Shown piece by piece: positions 37,091 to 47,279 of a stretch of 64,000 nt of DNA; positions within the stretch are counted from its first letter, which is position 1; every line of letters begins with the position of its first letter. Position numbers and translations under genes: made by a program. The notes beneath the pieces are model-generated. The model ran no database searches, had not been told where the DNA came from, and saw only the letters and a program-made list of their open reading frames with translations. The DNA comes from Pisolithus tinctorius (taxonomy: Eukaryota > Basidiomycota > Agaricomycetes > Boletales > Pisolithaceae), in the NCBI GenBank assembly GCA_024663395.1, contig JANFAH010000055.1, positions 310,001 through 374,000 on the forward strand. Reading direction: 5' to 3'.

Positions 37091-37381
37091 TGTCGAGAAT
37101 GCAACCCGGAGTTACGGTAGCGTCTCGGAGTTTCGCCCAGAGGGCTCGGAATTGTTCCCCGACCCTCGGAATTAAATTCCGGTGTCAATGTGCTTACTAA
37201 TTACGGTACTATAAATTTTCCGCACCGTTCTTTTCCACCTCAGTGACTACTTCGTACACTGAGGTGAGTATAGCTAGATTCCACTCGTTTACTTGGTACT
37301 GACGTAGTGTAGAAACTCATACCTTCGTTAGGTACTAATACAGTGACTACTTCGTACACTGAGAAACTCATACCTTCATTA
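37091..37381 (+). repeat. Copia 3' LTR
   Basis: It is the same length as the 5' LTR (291 bp) and differs from it by five transitions. It is followed directly by the second GGACT target duplication. Confidence 0.95.
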
Positions 37382-37386
37382 GGACT

Positions 37387-37904
37387 ACGGTGTCAGTGCA
37401 CTCCGCCACCGCTTCTATAGCGGACTTCCAGACCACATCAAGGATGAGATCGCTTGTGTCGGAAAACCTTCTACCCTCGCACAACTCTGCGAACTCACTC
37501 AGACCATCGATGCGCGCTACTGGGAGCGCAAAGCAGAGATCTCGTGCACCACCAAGTCCACCTCCGACAAGTTGCAGTCTTCCAACTCCAACAATAAAGC
37601 TAAATCATCGTCCTCCTTGTCCTCCACTCCAAAGTCCGACACCAAGAGCAAGGGCAGGCAGAAAGATCCGCCCAAGTCCGATGTGCCCAAGTCCAATATT
37701 GCCCATCTTCTGGGCAAGGATGGCAAACTCACCTCCGCTGAACGACAGTGCAGGATGAAAAACAACCTCTGCCTCTTCTGTGGCGAGGCTGGCCACTCTG
37801 CCAAGGACTGTCCCAAGTCCACCTCTCGTGCAGCCAAAGCCTGTGCAGCTACAGCTGGAACCCCACCTACTCCGACTGAGGAGAAGGCAGAGCCAAAAAA
37901 TTAG
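37387..37904 (+). pseudogene. Gypsy 1 Gag, C-terminal part
   Basis: This continues the Gag frame once the copia element and one GGACT are removed (VKD joined to YGVSALRHRF). A basic Ser/Lys-rich segment leads to the zinc knuckle CLFCGEAGHSAKDC and a stop at 37902. Gag and Pol are in different frames, so Pol would need a frameshift or separate initiation. Confidence 0.92.
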
Positions 37905-37981
37905 TCCGCTCCTCCAGGGAGCTCACACAGCCTGGAGGAAGCGTTGATCCCAACTGTGCGCAACCAGACATCTGACTCAAC

Positions 37982-40824
37982 GTGTCCACTCTTTCCAGTC
38001 CCAATTCTTTACTTCTGTCTGTAACTCTTCTGGACTATTCTGTTGATACTGTTTCTGTGTTGATCGATTCCGGCTCTTCTCACTGTTTCGTAGACCCATC
38101 TATAATCAAAAAATATGCCATTCCTGTTTCCTCCATCTCTCTGCCAATTCCGCTCTGCTTGTTTGATGGTAGTACAAATGCTGTCATTTCCCAAGAAGTA
38201 GATCTTTCCCTCTGCTTCCCTTCCGGCGATGTCAATTCCATTTCATTTTATGTTACTCCGTTGGATTCTTCATGTTCGCTGGTATTAGGACACAACTGGC
38301 TCACCCACTTCAATCCGTCGATTGACTGGGTACTGGGCAGTATATCGTTCAAACCATCGCTACAGGGAATGCCGACATCCCAGGTGCCTTCGTCATCTTC
38401 CGCTGCGACCTCCACTCCGGATCCAACACCCTCTGCTCTGACTGCAGCTCCAACTGCAGTTCCGACTGACTCGCCACGCTCCGCTCCGCTCGTCTCACTC
38501 ATCAATGCTGCTGCATATGTCAGAGCCTGTGCTCTTCCTGGCTCTAGACAGTTCCGCTTGCAGCTCTCCGCTGATGATGTGAAGCTTCGTGCGTCCTCCG
38601 CTTCCTCTCTGCCTCCTGACCTCTCCTTGGTTCCTCCTGAGTATCACGAGTTTGCTGACGTCTTTAGTAAAGACAAGGCCACAGAACTTCCGCCACACCG
38701 CTTGTTTGATCTCAAGATCGACCTCGAGGAAGGAGCTTCTCCGCCCATTGGTACAATCTACTCTCTTTCCCCGCCAGAGCTTGAAGCTCTCTGCACCTTC
38801 ATTGACGAGCATCTTGGCTATGGTTTCATCAAACAGTCCACCTCCGCTCACGGTGCCCCTGTCCTCTTCGTGAAAAAGAAGGACAGTTCACTCTGCCTCT
38901 GTGTGGACTATCGAGGACTCAACAAAATCACGAAAAAAGACTGCTATCCGCTGCCGCTCATCTCTGACCTACTCGACTCCCCAAGCCACGCTAAAGTCTA
39001 TACCAAGATCGACCTCTGCCATGCCTATCATCTAGTTCACATCGCAGACGGAGATGAATGGAAAATGGCTTTCCGCACTCGTTATGGTTCTTATGAGTGG
39101 TGGGTAATGCCATTCGGTCTGACTAATGTGCCTGTGGCCTTCCAGCAGTTTGTTAATAGCATCTTTGCAGACATGCTCGATGTCTGTGTCGTGGTATACC
39201 TCGATGACATCCTAATCTATTCGCAGGACATGGAGTCGCATCACGAACATGTAAAAGAGGTACTCTGCTGCCTTTGAAAGCATGGTCTTTATGCCAAGCC
39301 AGAGAAGTGCGAGTTTCACTCCGACTCCGTCGAGTATCTCGGTTATGTTCTTTCTCCCTCTGGTCTCACCATGTCCGCTGAGAAGGTTCAGGCAGTCCGC
39401 GACTGGCCTGAGCCATGGAAGGTGCGAGACATCCAGTCTTTCCTTGGCTTCGCAAATTTCTACAGACAATTCATTAATAACTACTCCAACATCGTCGTTC
39501 CACTCACTTGCCTCACACAAAAGGGTGCTCCTTGGAACTTTTCCGAGGAGTGCCGGTCCGCTTTCCTCTGCCTGAAGGATGCCTTCAGCTCCGCTCCTAT
39601 TCTCACTCATTGGGTTCCTGACGCTCCGCTTACAGTTGAAACTGACACTTCTGACTATGCCATTACTGGCATTTTGTTGATCACCTGCTCCGATGGTGAA
39701 CTCCGCCCAGTTGCTTTCTACTCTTGCACCATGACCGCACCAGAACTCAACTATGATACCCACAACAAGGAGCTGTTGGCTATCTTCGAGGCTTTCTGCC
39801 ACTGGCGGCATTACTTAGAAGGCTCCGCCTTACCTGTCGATGTGGTGATGGACCACAAAAACCTTGAGTACTTTTCTACCTCTAAGGTTCTCACTCGTCG
39901 ACAGGCCCGCTGGTCAGAGTACCTTTCCCAGTTTAATCTTTCTATCCACTTCCGACCTGGCCGCTTAGGAGCCAAACCTGACGCACTTACACGACGTTGG
40001 GATGTCTACCCAAAAGGGGGGGATAGGGACTACATGCAGGTAAATCCTCACAATCTCCACCCTATGTTTACACAGGAGCAACTCGCATCGTCCCTCCGTA
40101 CCACCACCCTCTTGGCACCTGTACTCCACGCTGCCATGGTCTTCGATGTTGAGTGCTTGCACTCCAACATCATCTCCACCCTACCCTCAGACCCTGTCTC
40201 CGCCAGCCATCTCCCAACTCCGACTAAGCCTCGGTGGTCCCTGGACTCTGATGGTCTACTCCGTCTTGACGGTCGTATCTTTGTCCCTGACATTGATGAC
40301 CTCCGCCTTCAAGTGCTTCGGTTCAAGCATGATCATCCTCTAGCAGGCCATTTCGGGCAAAACCGCACCCTAGAACTTGTCCACAGGGACTACGTGTGGC
40401 CCAACCTCTGCTCCGATGTGAAAGAATACGTCAGGTCTTGCACTGCCTGTGGATGGAGCAAAACTCCGCGCCACCGCCCTTATGGTCTACTGAAGCAACT
40501 CCCCGTCCCAGAGAGACCTTGGAACTCCATCTCCATGGACTTCATCGAACACCTCCCCAACTCCAATGGCTACTCCGCCATACTCGTGGTAGTAGACTGC
40601 CTCTCAAAGCAAGTGGTGTTCATCCCCACCCACGATTCCATCACCTCTGCCGAACTCGCTAAGCTCTTCCTAACCCATGTCTTCTCCAAGCACGGAGTGC
40701 CAGCTAATGTCACCTCCAACGGAGGTCCTGAGTTCGTCTCACACTTCTTCCGCTCTCTAGGAAAAGCCCTTGATATGTGCCTTCACTTCACTTCAGGTTA
40801 CCACCCAGAAGGTGATGGCCAGAC
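37982..40824 (+). pseudogene. Gypsy 1 Pol: protease, RT, RNase H, truncated integrase
   Basis: The protease has VLIDSGSSHCF and LVLGHNWL. The reverse transcriptase has HGAPVLFVKKKD, TKIDLCHAYH, FGLTNVPVAFQ and the catalytic VVYLDDILIYS. A TGA at 39275 (probably from CGA) interrupts the frame, which then continues with KHGLYAKPEKCEF, RNase H (VETDTSDYAITG, YDTHNKELLAI) and the integrase zinc domain (HxxxH, CxxC near 40340-40460). The integrase core keeps SMDFIEHLP but has TSNGGPEF where the second catalytic Asp is expected. The frame is cut at GDGQT, right where the catalytic Glu follows, by the inserted LTR. It is therefore inactive for three independent reasons. Confidence 0.93.
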
Positions 40825-41219
40825 TGTGACGAGACCTAAACAACAGGGTTTGTTGTAGGCTCGCACCAAGAACCAACAGAAGAGAGAAAGGAGAAAGAAG
40901 AGGAGACGGCTTAGAAGCAGGTGACTTTAGGACTCGAAGACCCAAATGAACTAGCTTGGAGCTAGTTGGGTGATTGAGCAACGGTACTTATACTACAGTA
41001 CACGAGGTAACGGTGAGGCATACATGAGGTCCATGACATCACGATGATGTCATGATGATATCATAGTGGAGTGGAATGTACTAGAAGGAGAAAGCATGAG
41101 AAAGGTGAGGCAAGGCCCAGACCGGAACCCGGACCGAGATCAAGAGATAAGATAAGATGAAAAGATCAGATAAGATAAAAAGAAAAGGGAAGAAAAAGAA
41201 AAGAGTATGTATCATAACA
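40825..41219 (-). repeat. Gypsy 2 3' LTR
   Basis: On the minus strand it starts TGTTATGATACATAC and ends AGGTCTCGTCACA (395 bp, TG...CA). The purine tract AAGGAGGGGATAG directly precedes it on that strand (plus positions 41220-41232), as expected for the plus-strand primer. A GATAAGATAAGAT-type purine repeat lies inside. Confidence 0.85.
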
Positions 41220-41230
41220 CTATCCCCTCC

Positions 41231-41926
41231 TTAGAAATCGACTTCCAGGTGATTAAAGGTAGGGATGGTGTCAGTAAAGTTCTCCAGGGGTTTAAAGAGG
41301 GAGAAAAAGAGAGAAGAGTCCATGCCACGGAGTTTATGGGGAGCAGAGGGATTACGACGGTGGAAGTCCTTGACAGCACCAGGAGCAGACTTCAAAGCAG
41401 ATTCAGGCTCCCAGGTGCGATCCTCGTTATGATACCCCTTCCAATGAATGAGGTACTCGAGCTTGTTCCTTTTTAGACGAGAATCAGCGACATAGTCCAC
41501 CTCAAACTCCTCATCGCCCTTGTGTCCCACCACCGGTCCTGGGCGAGTAACAGTTTGTCCCTCCAAGGGTCCTTTGTACGGTTTGACCCGAGAAACGTTA
41601 ACGACCGGATGGATTTTGAGGGTTTTGGGTAGTTTTAACTCAACCGCATTGGGTTTGAGTGAAACGACTTTGTAGGGGCCGATCCACCGTTCAGTGAGTT
41701 TCCGAGAGGGACGTCCTGAGAGAGAGATGTGGGAGGTCTCCAACCAGACCATGTCACCAACAGAGTAGGAGGGGGCATCGGAGCGGGACATGTCTGCAGA
41801 CATCCTCATTCGCTCTGCAGCTTTAACCAAAGCCTTCCTTGTATCCTCCAAAACCTTAGCAAGGTCAATGGAGTGGTCTGTAGCCACCTGGGTTATGGGC
41901 CCCCGTAGGGTGGACTTTTCGGCCAA
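41231..41926 (-). pseudogene. Gypsy 2 integrase C-terminal region with chromodomain
   Basis: This is an open frame of about 231 codons. It matches the end of Tf1/Tf2-like chromovirus Pol, with MSRSDAPSYSVGDMVWLE and LTERWIGPYKVV. A chromodomain follows: EFEVDYVADSR, LEYLIHWKGYHNEDRTWEPE. Such chromodomains direct integration to marked chromatin in the family. The reverse transcriptase and integrase core are missing. Confidence 0.88.
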
Positions 41927-41930
41927 CCCT

Positions 41931-44060
41931 GGGGCTGTGCTGACCCTACACCTAACCCCATGGACTTCCTATTTGGGCACTGGGGTTCTGTATATGGTAA
42001 CAGAGCCCCTATTGAGGAAGGGTGAGCAATCATGTGATGGCAGCTTTGGTCATCCAGGACGGCCACCAGCCCAATGGGCTCATGATCACGTGACCACATC
42101 CTCCATCATGCAGCGTGGCCGTCTTGGACGGCCATCCTGCACTGCAGTAGGCAAGTCACATGACCAAAGTGCACTCACACTGCTTGGCCATCCAAGATGG
42201 CCACCCCACACCATGGACACCCAAGCCATGTGCTGAAGTGGACAGCAAACCAATCATGTCATTACTGCTTTCTAGTTAATGACATACCTGTACAAGTAAT
42301 AATGGTGATTTATTGTAGCATAGTTACAGTGGGCAGAGGGCCCAAACAGACCTGGCCGTCCAGGACGGCCATCGCAGACGGGGGGAAATGGTCATGTGAT
42401 CATATCCCCACGCCCGCCTCTAGACAGTGTGGCCATCCAAGACGGCCATCGCAGGCGGGGGGTTTTGTGGTCATGTGATCATATCCCCACGCCCGCCTCT
42501 AGACAGTGTGGCCATCCAAGACGGCCATCGCAGGCGGGGGGTATTGTGGTCATGTGATCATATCCCCACGCCCACCTCTACACAGTATGGCCGTCTTGGA
42601 CGGCCAGATGCACTACGGACGTGATGGTCACATGACCCAATACCCATGCACCGTTTGGCCGTCCAAGACGGCCAGATACACAAGCTTATATCACAGCATA
42701 GTACAGGAATACTACTACTATTTCATGAATGCTATTGTATTGTAGTGTAGCATAATGGATAGACTGGGCAGAGTGGCCCAAAACATGTCGGACCAGGACA
42801 ACGCAATGCACATGCGACCGTTAGTTGCCAAATATAGTAAAGTCACATGACCAAAAAAGCGTACATTCCACCACTACTACCCAGCTAGTAACCATCAATA
42901 TTTTTAATACTAGTGATTGGAATAACTGTACTAATAGTAATGTTGTTGTATGGCATAGTGAAAAGTGTACCAATAAATGATATATTTCGTTGTAGCATAG
43001 TTACACTGGGCATTGTGGCCCGAGAGCGGCCGTCCGGGACGGCCAGACGCACACAGGTGCGCGCATGAGCCAAAAAAGGAAACACGTTCACGCGCGCGAG
43101 CACAACGCTCGACTCGCCATCCTGGATAGTGTGCTGGACACCATACATGTATAGTACATTAATATTACTGTTATATCAAAGGAAATGCAGTAGGCACTGT
43201 AGTAATACAAGTTCTATTTGATGGAGCATAGTTACATTGGGCAGTGTGGTCCAAAGAGGGCATCCAGGACGCCCGGACACACGCAAGTATGCGCGCGACC
43301 CCAAAAAGGAAATACATTCATGCGCGCTCTATGCTCGACTGGGCGTCCAGGACAGCCAGATGCATACTTGCCACAAACCACTGGATAACTACATTGTAAG
43401 ATACATTAATATTAATGTTACATCAAAGGAAATGTAAATAATACAAGTTTATTTGATGTAGCATAGTAAGACTGGGCATTGTGGCCCAAGGGAGGGCGTC
43501 CTGGACGCCCGGACACACACAGGCGTGCGTGTGACCCAAAAAAGGAAACACGTTCACGCGCGAACACTACAGTCATAATGGCCGTCCTAGACGGCCATGT
43601 ATGCACATAAGCATTGGTTATCATATGTAGACATTGGTACTACTATTACACAGCTCAGCCAGTGATACTGAAAAACTATTAATATAATAATAACATGGTA
43701 TTGTGTTGTAGCATAATGAAATTGGGCAGAGTGGCCCAAGAGATGGCCGTCCAGGACGGCCGGATGCACATGGGTGCGCGTGTCACTCTCAAAAGGGAAT
43801 ATATTCACGCGCGAGCACCATGCACATCTGGCCGTCTTGGACGGCCACACGCAACACGGGCATGATGGTCATGTGACTGCATCCCACACACTGTGAGGTT
43901 GTCTTGGACAGCTGGACATATTGCATGTATTCTAGTATTTAATTGTATACAGCAAATGTGATGATATTGTATTGTAGCATAGTGACATTGGGCATGGTGG
44001 CCCACAATCGGCCGTCTTGGACGGCCAGCTGCATCACTGGGGTCGTGGTCATGTGACCCA
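41931..44060. repeat. Array of palindrome GGCCGTCC-N-GGACGGCC
   Basis: About sixteen copies or near-copies occur, for example near 42117, 42355, 42432, 42511, 42589, 42656, 43029, 43495, 43577, 43744, 43829 and 44011. From 42960 on they sit in longer units that also carry TGTAGCATAGT, TTGGGCA and GTGGCC blocks, at roughly 230-260 bp spacing. Some copies have the GGGCGTCC arm instead, which links this family to the arrays at 48-60 kb. The first 80 bp resemble 47270-47345. No gene is supported. Confidence 0.9.
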
Positions 44061-44063
44061 ATA

Positions 44064-44091
44064 CCCTAATAATCTAAACCGTCCGCCCAGT
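44064..44091 (-). repeat. 28-bp inverted repeat, right copy
   Basis: This is a perfect reverse complement of 14696-14723. It ends the palindrome array and is followed by sequence without similarity to the left flank. Confidence 0.85.
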
Positions 44092-44219
44092 CACTGCGGA
44101 AACGAGATTTTGTCTGGTACCGGGTATTGTACGGGCAGACAACAGGACTGTAGATAGAATGTACTTCGACAGGTGATCCGCCTTCGTCGAGGTAGGTTAT
44201 GTAATGCCTAATAATATGC

Positions 44220-44950
44220 TTTCCGGACTCCACCCTCGCCTCCGAGGGCAACCTGCCTTATAAGGAAGGTTGCCTGAAGGCAACCTACACAGCCACTGAG
44301 GGCAACCTGCCTTTTATGGAAGGTTGCCTGAAGGCAACCTCACAGCCACTGAAGGCAACCACCATATAGGGAAGGTTGCATGCATGCAACCTCACAGCCA
44401 CTGAATGCAACCAACACAGCCACTGAATGCAACCTCTTAGTGAGTGAATGCAACCAACACAGCCACTGAATGCAACCACCATATAAGGAAGGTTGCATGC
44501 ATGCAACCTACACAGCCACTGCATGCAACCACCATATAAGGAAGGTTGCATGCATGCAACCTACACAGCCACTGAATGCAACCACCATATAAGGCAAGTT
44601 GCATGCATGCAACCTACACAGCCACTGCATGCAACCTCTTAGTGAATGCAACCAACACAGCCACTGAATGCAACCTGCACAGCCACTGCATGCAACCTCT
44701 GAGTGAGTGAATGCAACCAACACAGCCACTGAATGCAACCTCACAGCCACTGCATGCAACCACCATATAAGGGAAGTTGCATGCATGCAACCTACACAGC
44801 CACTGAGGGCAACCTCCAAATAAGGAAGGTTGCCTTGAGGCAACTGTACAGCCACTGCATGCAACCTCACAGCCACTGAATGCAACCTACACAGCCACTG
44901 CTTGCAAGCTGCACAGCCACTGAGGGGAACCACCATATAAGGAAATGCAC
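44220..44950. repeat. 53-bp tandem repeat with palindrome GGTTGCATGCATGCAACC
   Basis: The 18-bp palindrome or variants occur near 44374, 44491, 44544, 44597 and 44776, with exact 53-bp steps in the centre. The units share ACAGCCACTG and ACCATATAAGGAA. Two units carry GGTTGCCTGAAGGCAACC, a different stem with the same outer arms. Minus-strand frames through the array are artefacts. Confidence 0.9.
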
Positions 44951-44959
44951 AGCCACCCT

Positions 44960-45560
44960 AAGTGAAAAAAATAAGCGACCGGTTGCTTATCTGGATGTCT
45001 GGATGCAAGATGACTAGCAAGTAATTAGCAAAAAAAAGCGGAGTAAGTGATGAGCAACTACTGACTACTTAGAACAGACATGGTGAATATGTGTAGCAAA
45101 AATAAGCGACCGGTTGCTTATTCTGGAGAGAAGATGAGTAGTGAGATGATTAGCAAAAAAGTGGGATACTGATGACGACCTGGCAACTACTGAGTGACTT
45201 GAATAACATGACTAGCAAAAAATAAGGGACTGGTTGGTTATTTGGATTGAAGATGACTAGCAAGTGACTAGCAAAAAAAGGGAAGATGGTAATGACTACT
45301 GACTACCGATAAGCAACTACCAAGTAGCAAAAATAAGGGACCGGTTGCCTATTTGGATGAAAGATGACTAGGGAGTTGATTAGCAAAAAAGCGAACTACC
45401 TACCAAGGGATGTAGTAGTAACTACTGACTGACTATGGATAAGACACATTCTGACTAGCAACTGACTAGCAAAAAATAAGCAAGGGGTTGGTTATCTGGA
45501 GTGGTAAGACAGACTACTACTTACTATGATGACTACAGATTACAGATTACTGAGTTGGCT
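44960..45560. repeat. Degenerate repeat centred on ACCGGT
   Basis: Four to five loose units of about 100-130 bp carry ATAAGCGACCGGTTGCTTAT or variants, a near-palindrome with one mismatched pair, together with GACTAGCAA and GCAAAAAA blocks. No gene is seen. Confidence 0.7.
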
Positions 45561-45589
45561 AACAGAAGTAGGGTAAGTAATGCCAAGTG

Positions 45590-45855
45590 GACTGGGATGA
45601 AAACCCAGGTAAAAAAACGCAGAGATAACCCCCATGAAAACCCTGGTAAATAACCCAGAAACAACCCCCATGAAAACTGTGGTAAAAAAACCCGGAGATA
45701 ACCCCTGTGATAACCGTGGTAAGTGACCCCGAGATAACCCCCATGAAAACCCCGGTAAAAAAACCCGGAGATAACCCCCATGAAAACCCCGGTAAATAAC
45801 CCGGAAATAACCCCCGTGAAAACCCCGGTAAAAAAACCCCGAGATAACCCCCGGA
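45590..45855. repeat. 36-37-bp C/A-rich minisatellite
   Basis: About seven units carry GATAACCCCCATGAAAA and CCCCGGTAAAAAAACC. The plus strand is rich in A and C and poor in T. It runs directly into a homopolymer of C. Confidence 0.88.
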
Positions 45856-45876
45856 CCCCCCCCCCCCCCCCCCCCC
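45856..45876. repeat. Run of 21 C
   Basis: This uninterrupted C homopolymer ends the C-rich minisatellite. Its exact length is likely to vary or be misread in sequencing. Confidence 0.9.
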
Positions 45877-47220
45877 GAGTGAGAGTGGTGTTGGTAGTAG
45901 TGTTGGTAGTGAAAGTGTAGTGTTCGAGGTTTTTAGTAGTAGTAGTAGTTGTAATGGTAATAATAGTAGTGAGGGTAGAGTAGTGTGTGATGTTTTTGGT
46001 AGTGGTAGTGATAATAATGGTAGTAAAGTTGGTAATAGGAATAGAGTAAAGTGCGATGTTTTTGGTAGTAGTAGTAGTAGTAGGAATGGTAATAGTAGTA
46101 TAGTTGGTAGTGTTGGTAATAGGAATAGGGTAATGTGTGATGAAATGTGTAGAAGTGGTAGTGTAAGTAGTGGTAGTAGGGGTAATAGTAATAGTAATGG
46201 TAGTGTAGCGTGCGAAGTTTTTGGTAGTAGATGTGTAGTTGGTAGGAATAATGTAGTGTGGGATGAAATTGGTAGTAGTAGTGGTAATAGGAATAGGGTA
46301 GAGTGCGAGGTTTTGAGTGGTAATGTTGGTGGTAGTAAGAGTAATAGTAGTAGTAGTAGTAGTAATGGGAATGGGAATGGTAGTATAGTTGGTAGTAGGA
46401 ATGGTAGTGTAGTGAGGGAGGAAATTGGTAGTAGTGGTAATGTAGTGTGGGATGAAATTGGTAGTAGTAGTGTAGTTAGTGTAGTTGGTAATAAGAATAT
46501 GGTAGTGTGGGAGGAAATGTGTAGTAGTAGTAGTAGTGTTGTAGGTAGATTTTGTAGGGTAGTTGGGAATAGGATTAGTGGTAGTAATGGGAATAAGGGA
46601 GTAGTGTTGTTGGTAGTGTTGGTAGTAGGAATAGGGTAGTTTAGGGGTTTATGGGTGGTAGTGTAAGTAGGGTAAGTAGGGTAGTGTGTGATAGTAGTAG
46701 TGTTGTAGGATTAGGATGTGTAGTTGGTAGGAATAGGATAGTGTAGGAAATGAAGAGTAGTAGTAGTAGTGTAAGTAGGGTAGGTAGTGTAGGAGATAGG
46801 ATTAGGAATAGGGGAGAAGATTTTGTAGTGGTAGTAGGAATAGGATTAGGAATAGGATTGGTAGTAGTAGAGTAGGTAATAGGAATAGGATTAGGGAAGT
46901 TTTTTTGTAGTGGTAGTAGGAATAGGATTAGGAATAGGATTGGTAGTAGTAGAGTAGGTAATAGGAATAGGATTAGGGAAGTTTTTTTGTAGTGGTAGTA
47001 GGAATAGGAATAGGATTAGGATTAGGAGTGATAGTGTAGTAAGTGAAGTTGGTAGTAGGATTAGGATTAGGGGAATATTTGAGTAGGAGATTATGTAGGG
47101 AAGATAGGGGATGATTATGTGAGATTAGATTATTTTAGGGGAAGATTATATAAGATTTATTTATTTAGGAGATAGGGGTTGATTATGTAAGATTTATTTT
47201 ATTTTTTATTAGGAGAAGTT
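45877..47220. repeat. C-depleted G/T/A tract with GTA and GGAATA repeats
   Basis: For about 1.3 kb the plus strand has almost no C and consists of GGTAGTAGTAGT, GGTAATAGGAATAGG and similar blocks. A tandem duplication of roughly 80 bp is visible at about 46850-47010. The plus frame at 45920-46639 (239 codons, Ser/Gly/Asn-rich) exists because TAG mostly falls out of frame in this repeat. I do not consider it a gene. Confidence 0.85.
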
Positions 47221-47231
47221 AGAAGTTAGAA

Positions 47232-47279
47232 GTTATGCGACCTGTTTCCTGCCCGACCCTAGGGTCCATTTAAACCCTA
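47232..47279 (+). repeat. 48-bp dispersed direct repeat, copy 2
   Basis: It is the partner of 29872-29919 with four mismatches. It directly follows the C-depleted tract and is followed by sequence related to 41931-42010. Confidence 0.8.

Larger units (their letters stand above)
32310..37381 (+). mobile_element. Ty1/copia retrotransposon, full length with LTRs
   Basis: The element is 5,072 bp, with two 291-bp LTRs (32310-32600 and 37091-37381). It is flanked by the 5-bp target duplication GGACT (32305-32309 and 37382-37386). A primer-binding site starting GGTTATGAGCCCC directly follows the left LTR and fits the anticodon-loop region of initiator tRNA-Met. A polypurine tract GAGGGGGAG directly precedes the right LTR. 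The LTRs differ at five positions, all transitions, which indicates a fairly recent insertion. The polyprotein frame has two nonsense codons. Confidence 0.97.
31541..40824 (+). mobile_element. Ty3/gypsy retrotransposon 1, interrupted and truncated
   Basis: The element runs gag, protease, reverse transcriptase, RNase H, integrase. It is interrupted in gag by a copia element and ends inside the integrase at 40824, where an LTR of a second gypsy element begins. Removing the copia insertion and one target duplication restores an uninterrupted gag frame. The order of insertion is therefore gypsy 1 first, then copia and gypsy 2 independently. No 3' LTR of gypsy 1 is present. Confidence 0.9.
40825..41930 (-). 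mobile_element. Ty3/gypsy retrotransposon 2, 3'-end fragment
   Basis: This is a minus-strand element of which only the 3' end of pol and the 3' LTR are present. It inserted into the integrase of gypsy 1. Its upstream part is replaced at about 41930 by unrelated palindrome-array DNA, so the element was truncated by a later rearrangement. No second LTR or matching target duplication was found. Confidence 0.85.

Noticed and set aside
41931..44060. CRISPR-like array
   Set aside because: The short palindromes are irregularly spaced and separated by related sequences rather than unique spacers, and the genome is eukaryotic.
14688..44099. Target-site duplication for the 28-bp inverted repeats
   Set aside because: The flanking octamers share only ACTG in an offset position, which is not convincing.
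44285..44936. Minus-strand frames repeating HACNLPYMVV
   Set aside because: These are translations of the 53-bp palindrome array, with no independent evidence of coding.
45920..46639. Long plus-strand frame of 239 codons rich in Ser, Gly and Asn
   Set aside because: It lies inside a C-depleted GTA/GGAATA microsatellite tract; the composition mirrors the repeat, and no domain or intron signal is present.
46990..47080. Interstitial telomere
   Set aside because: GGATTAGG words are irregular and mixed with GGAATAGG; no run of TTAGGG is present.
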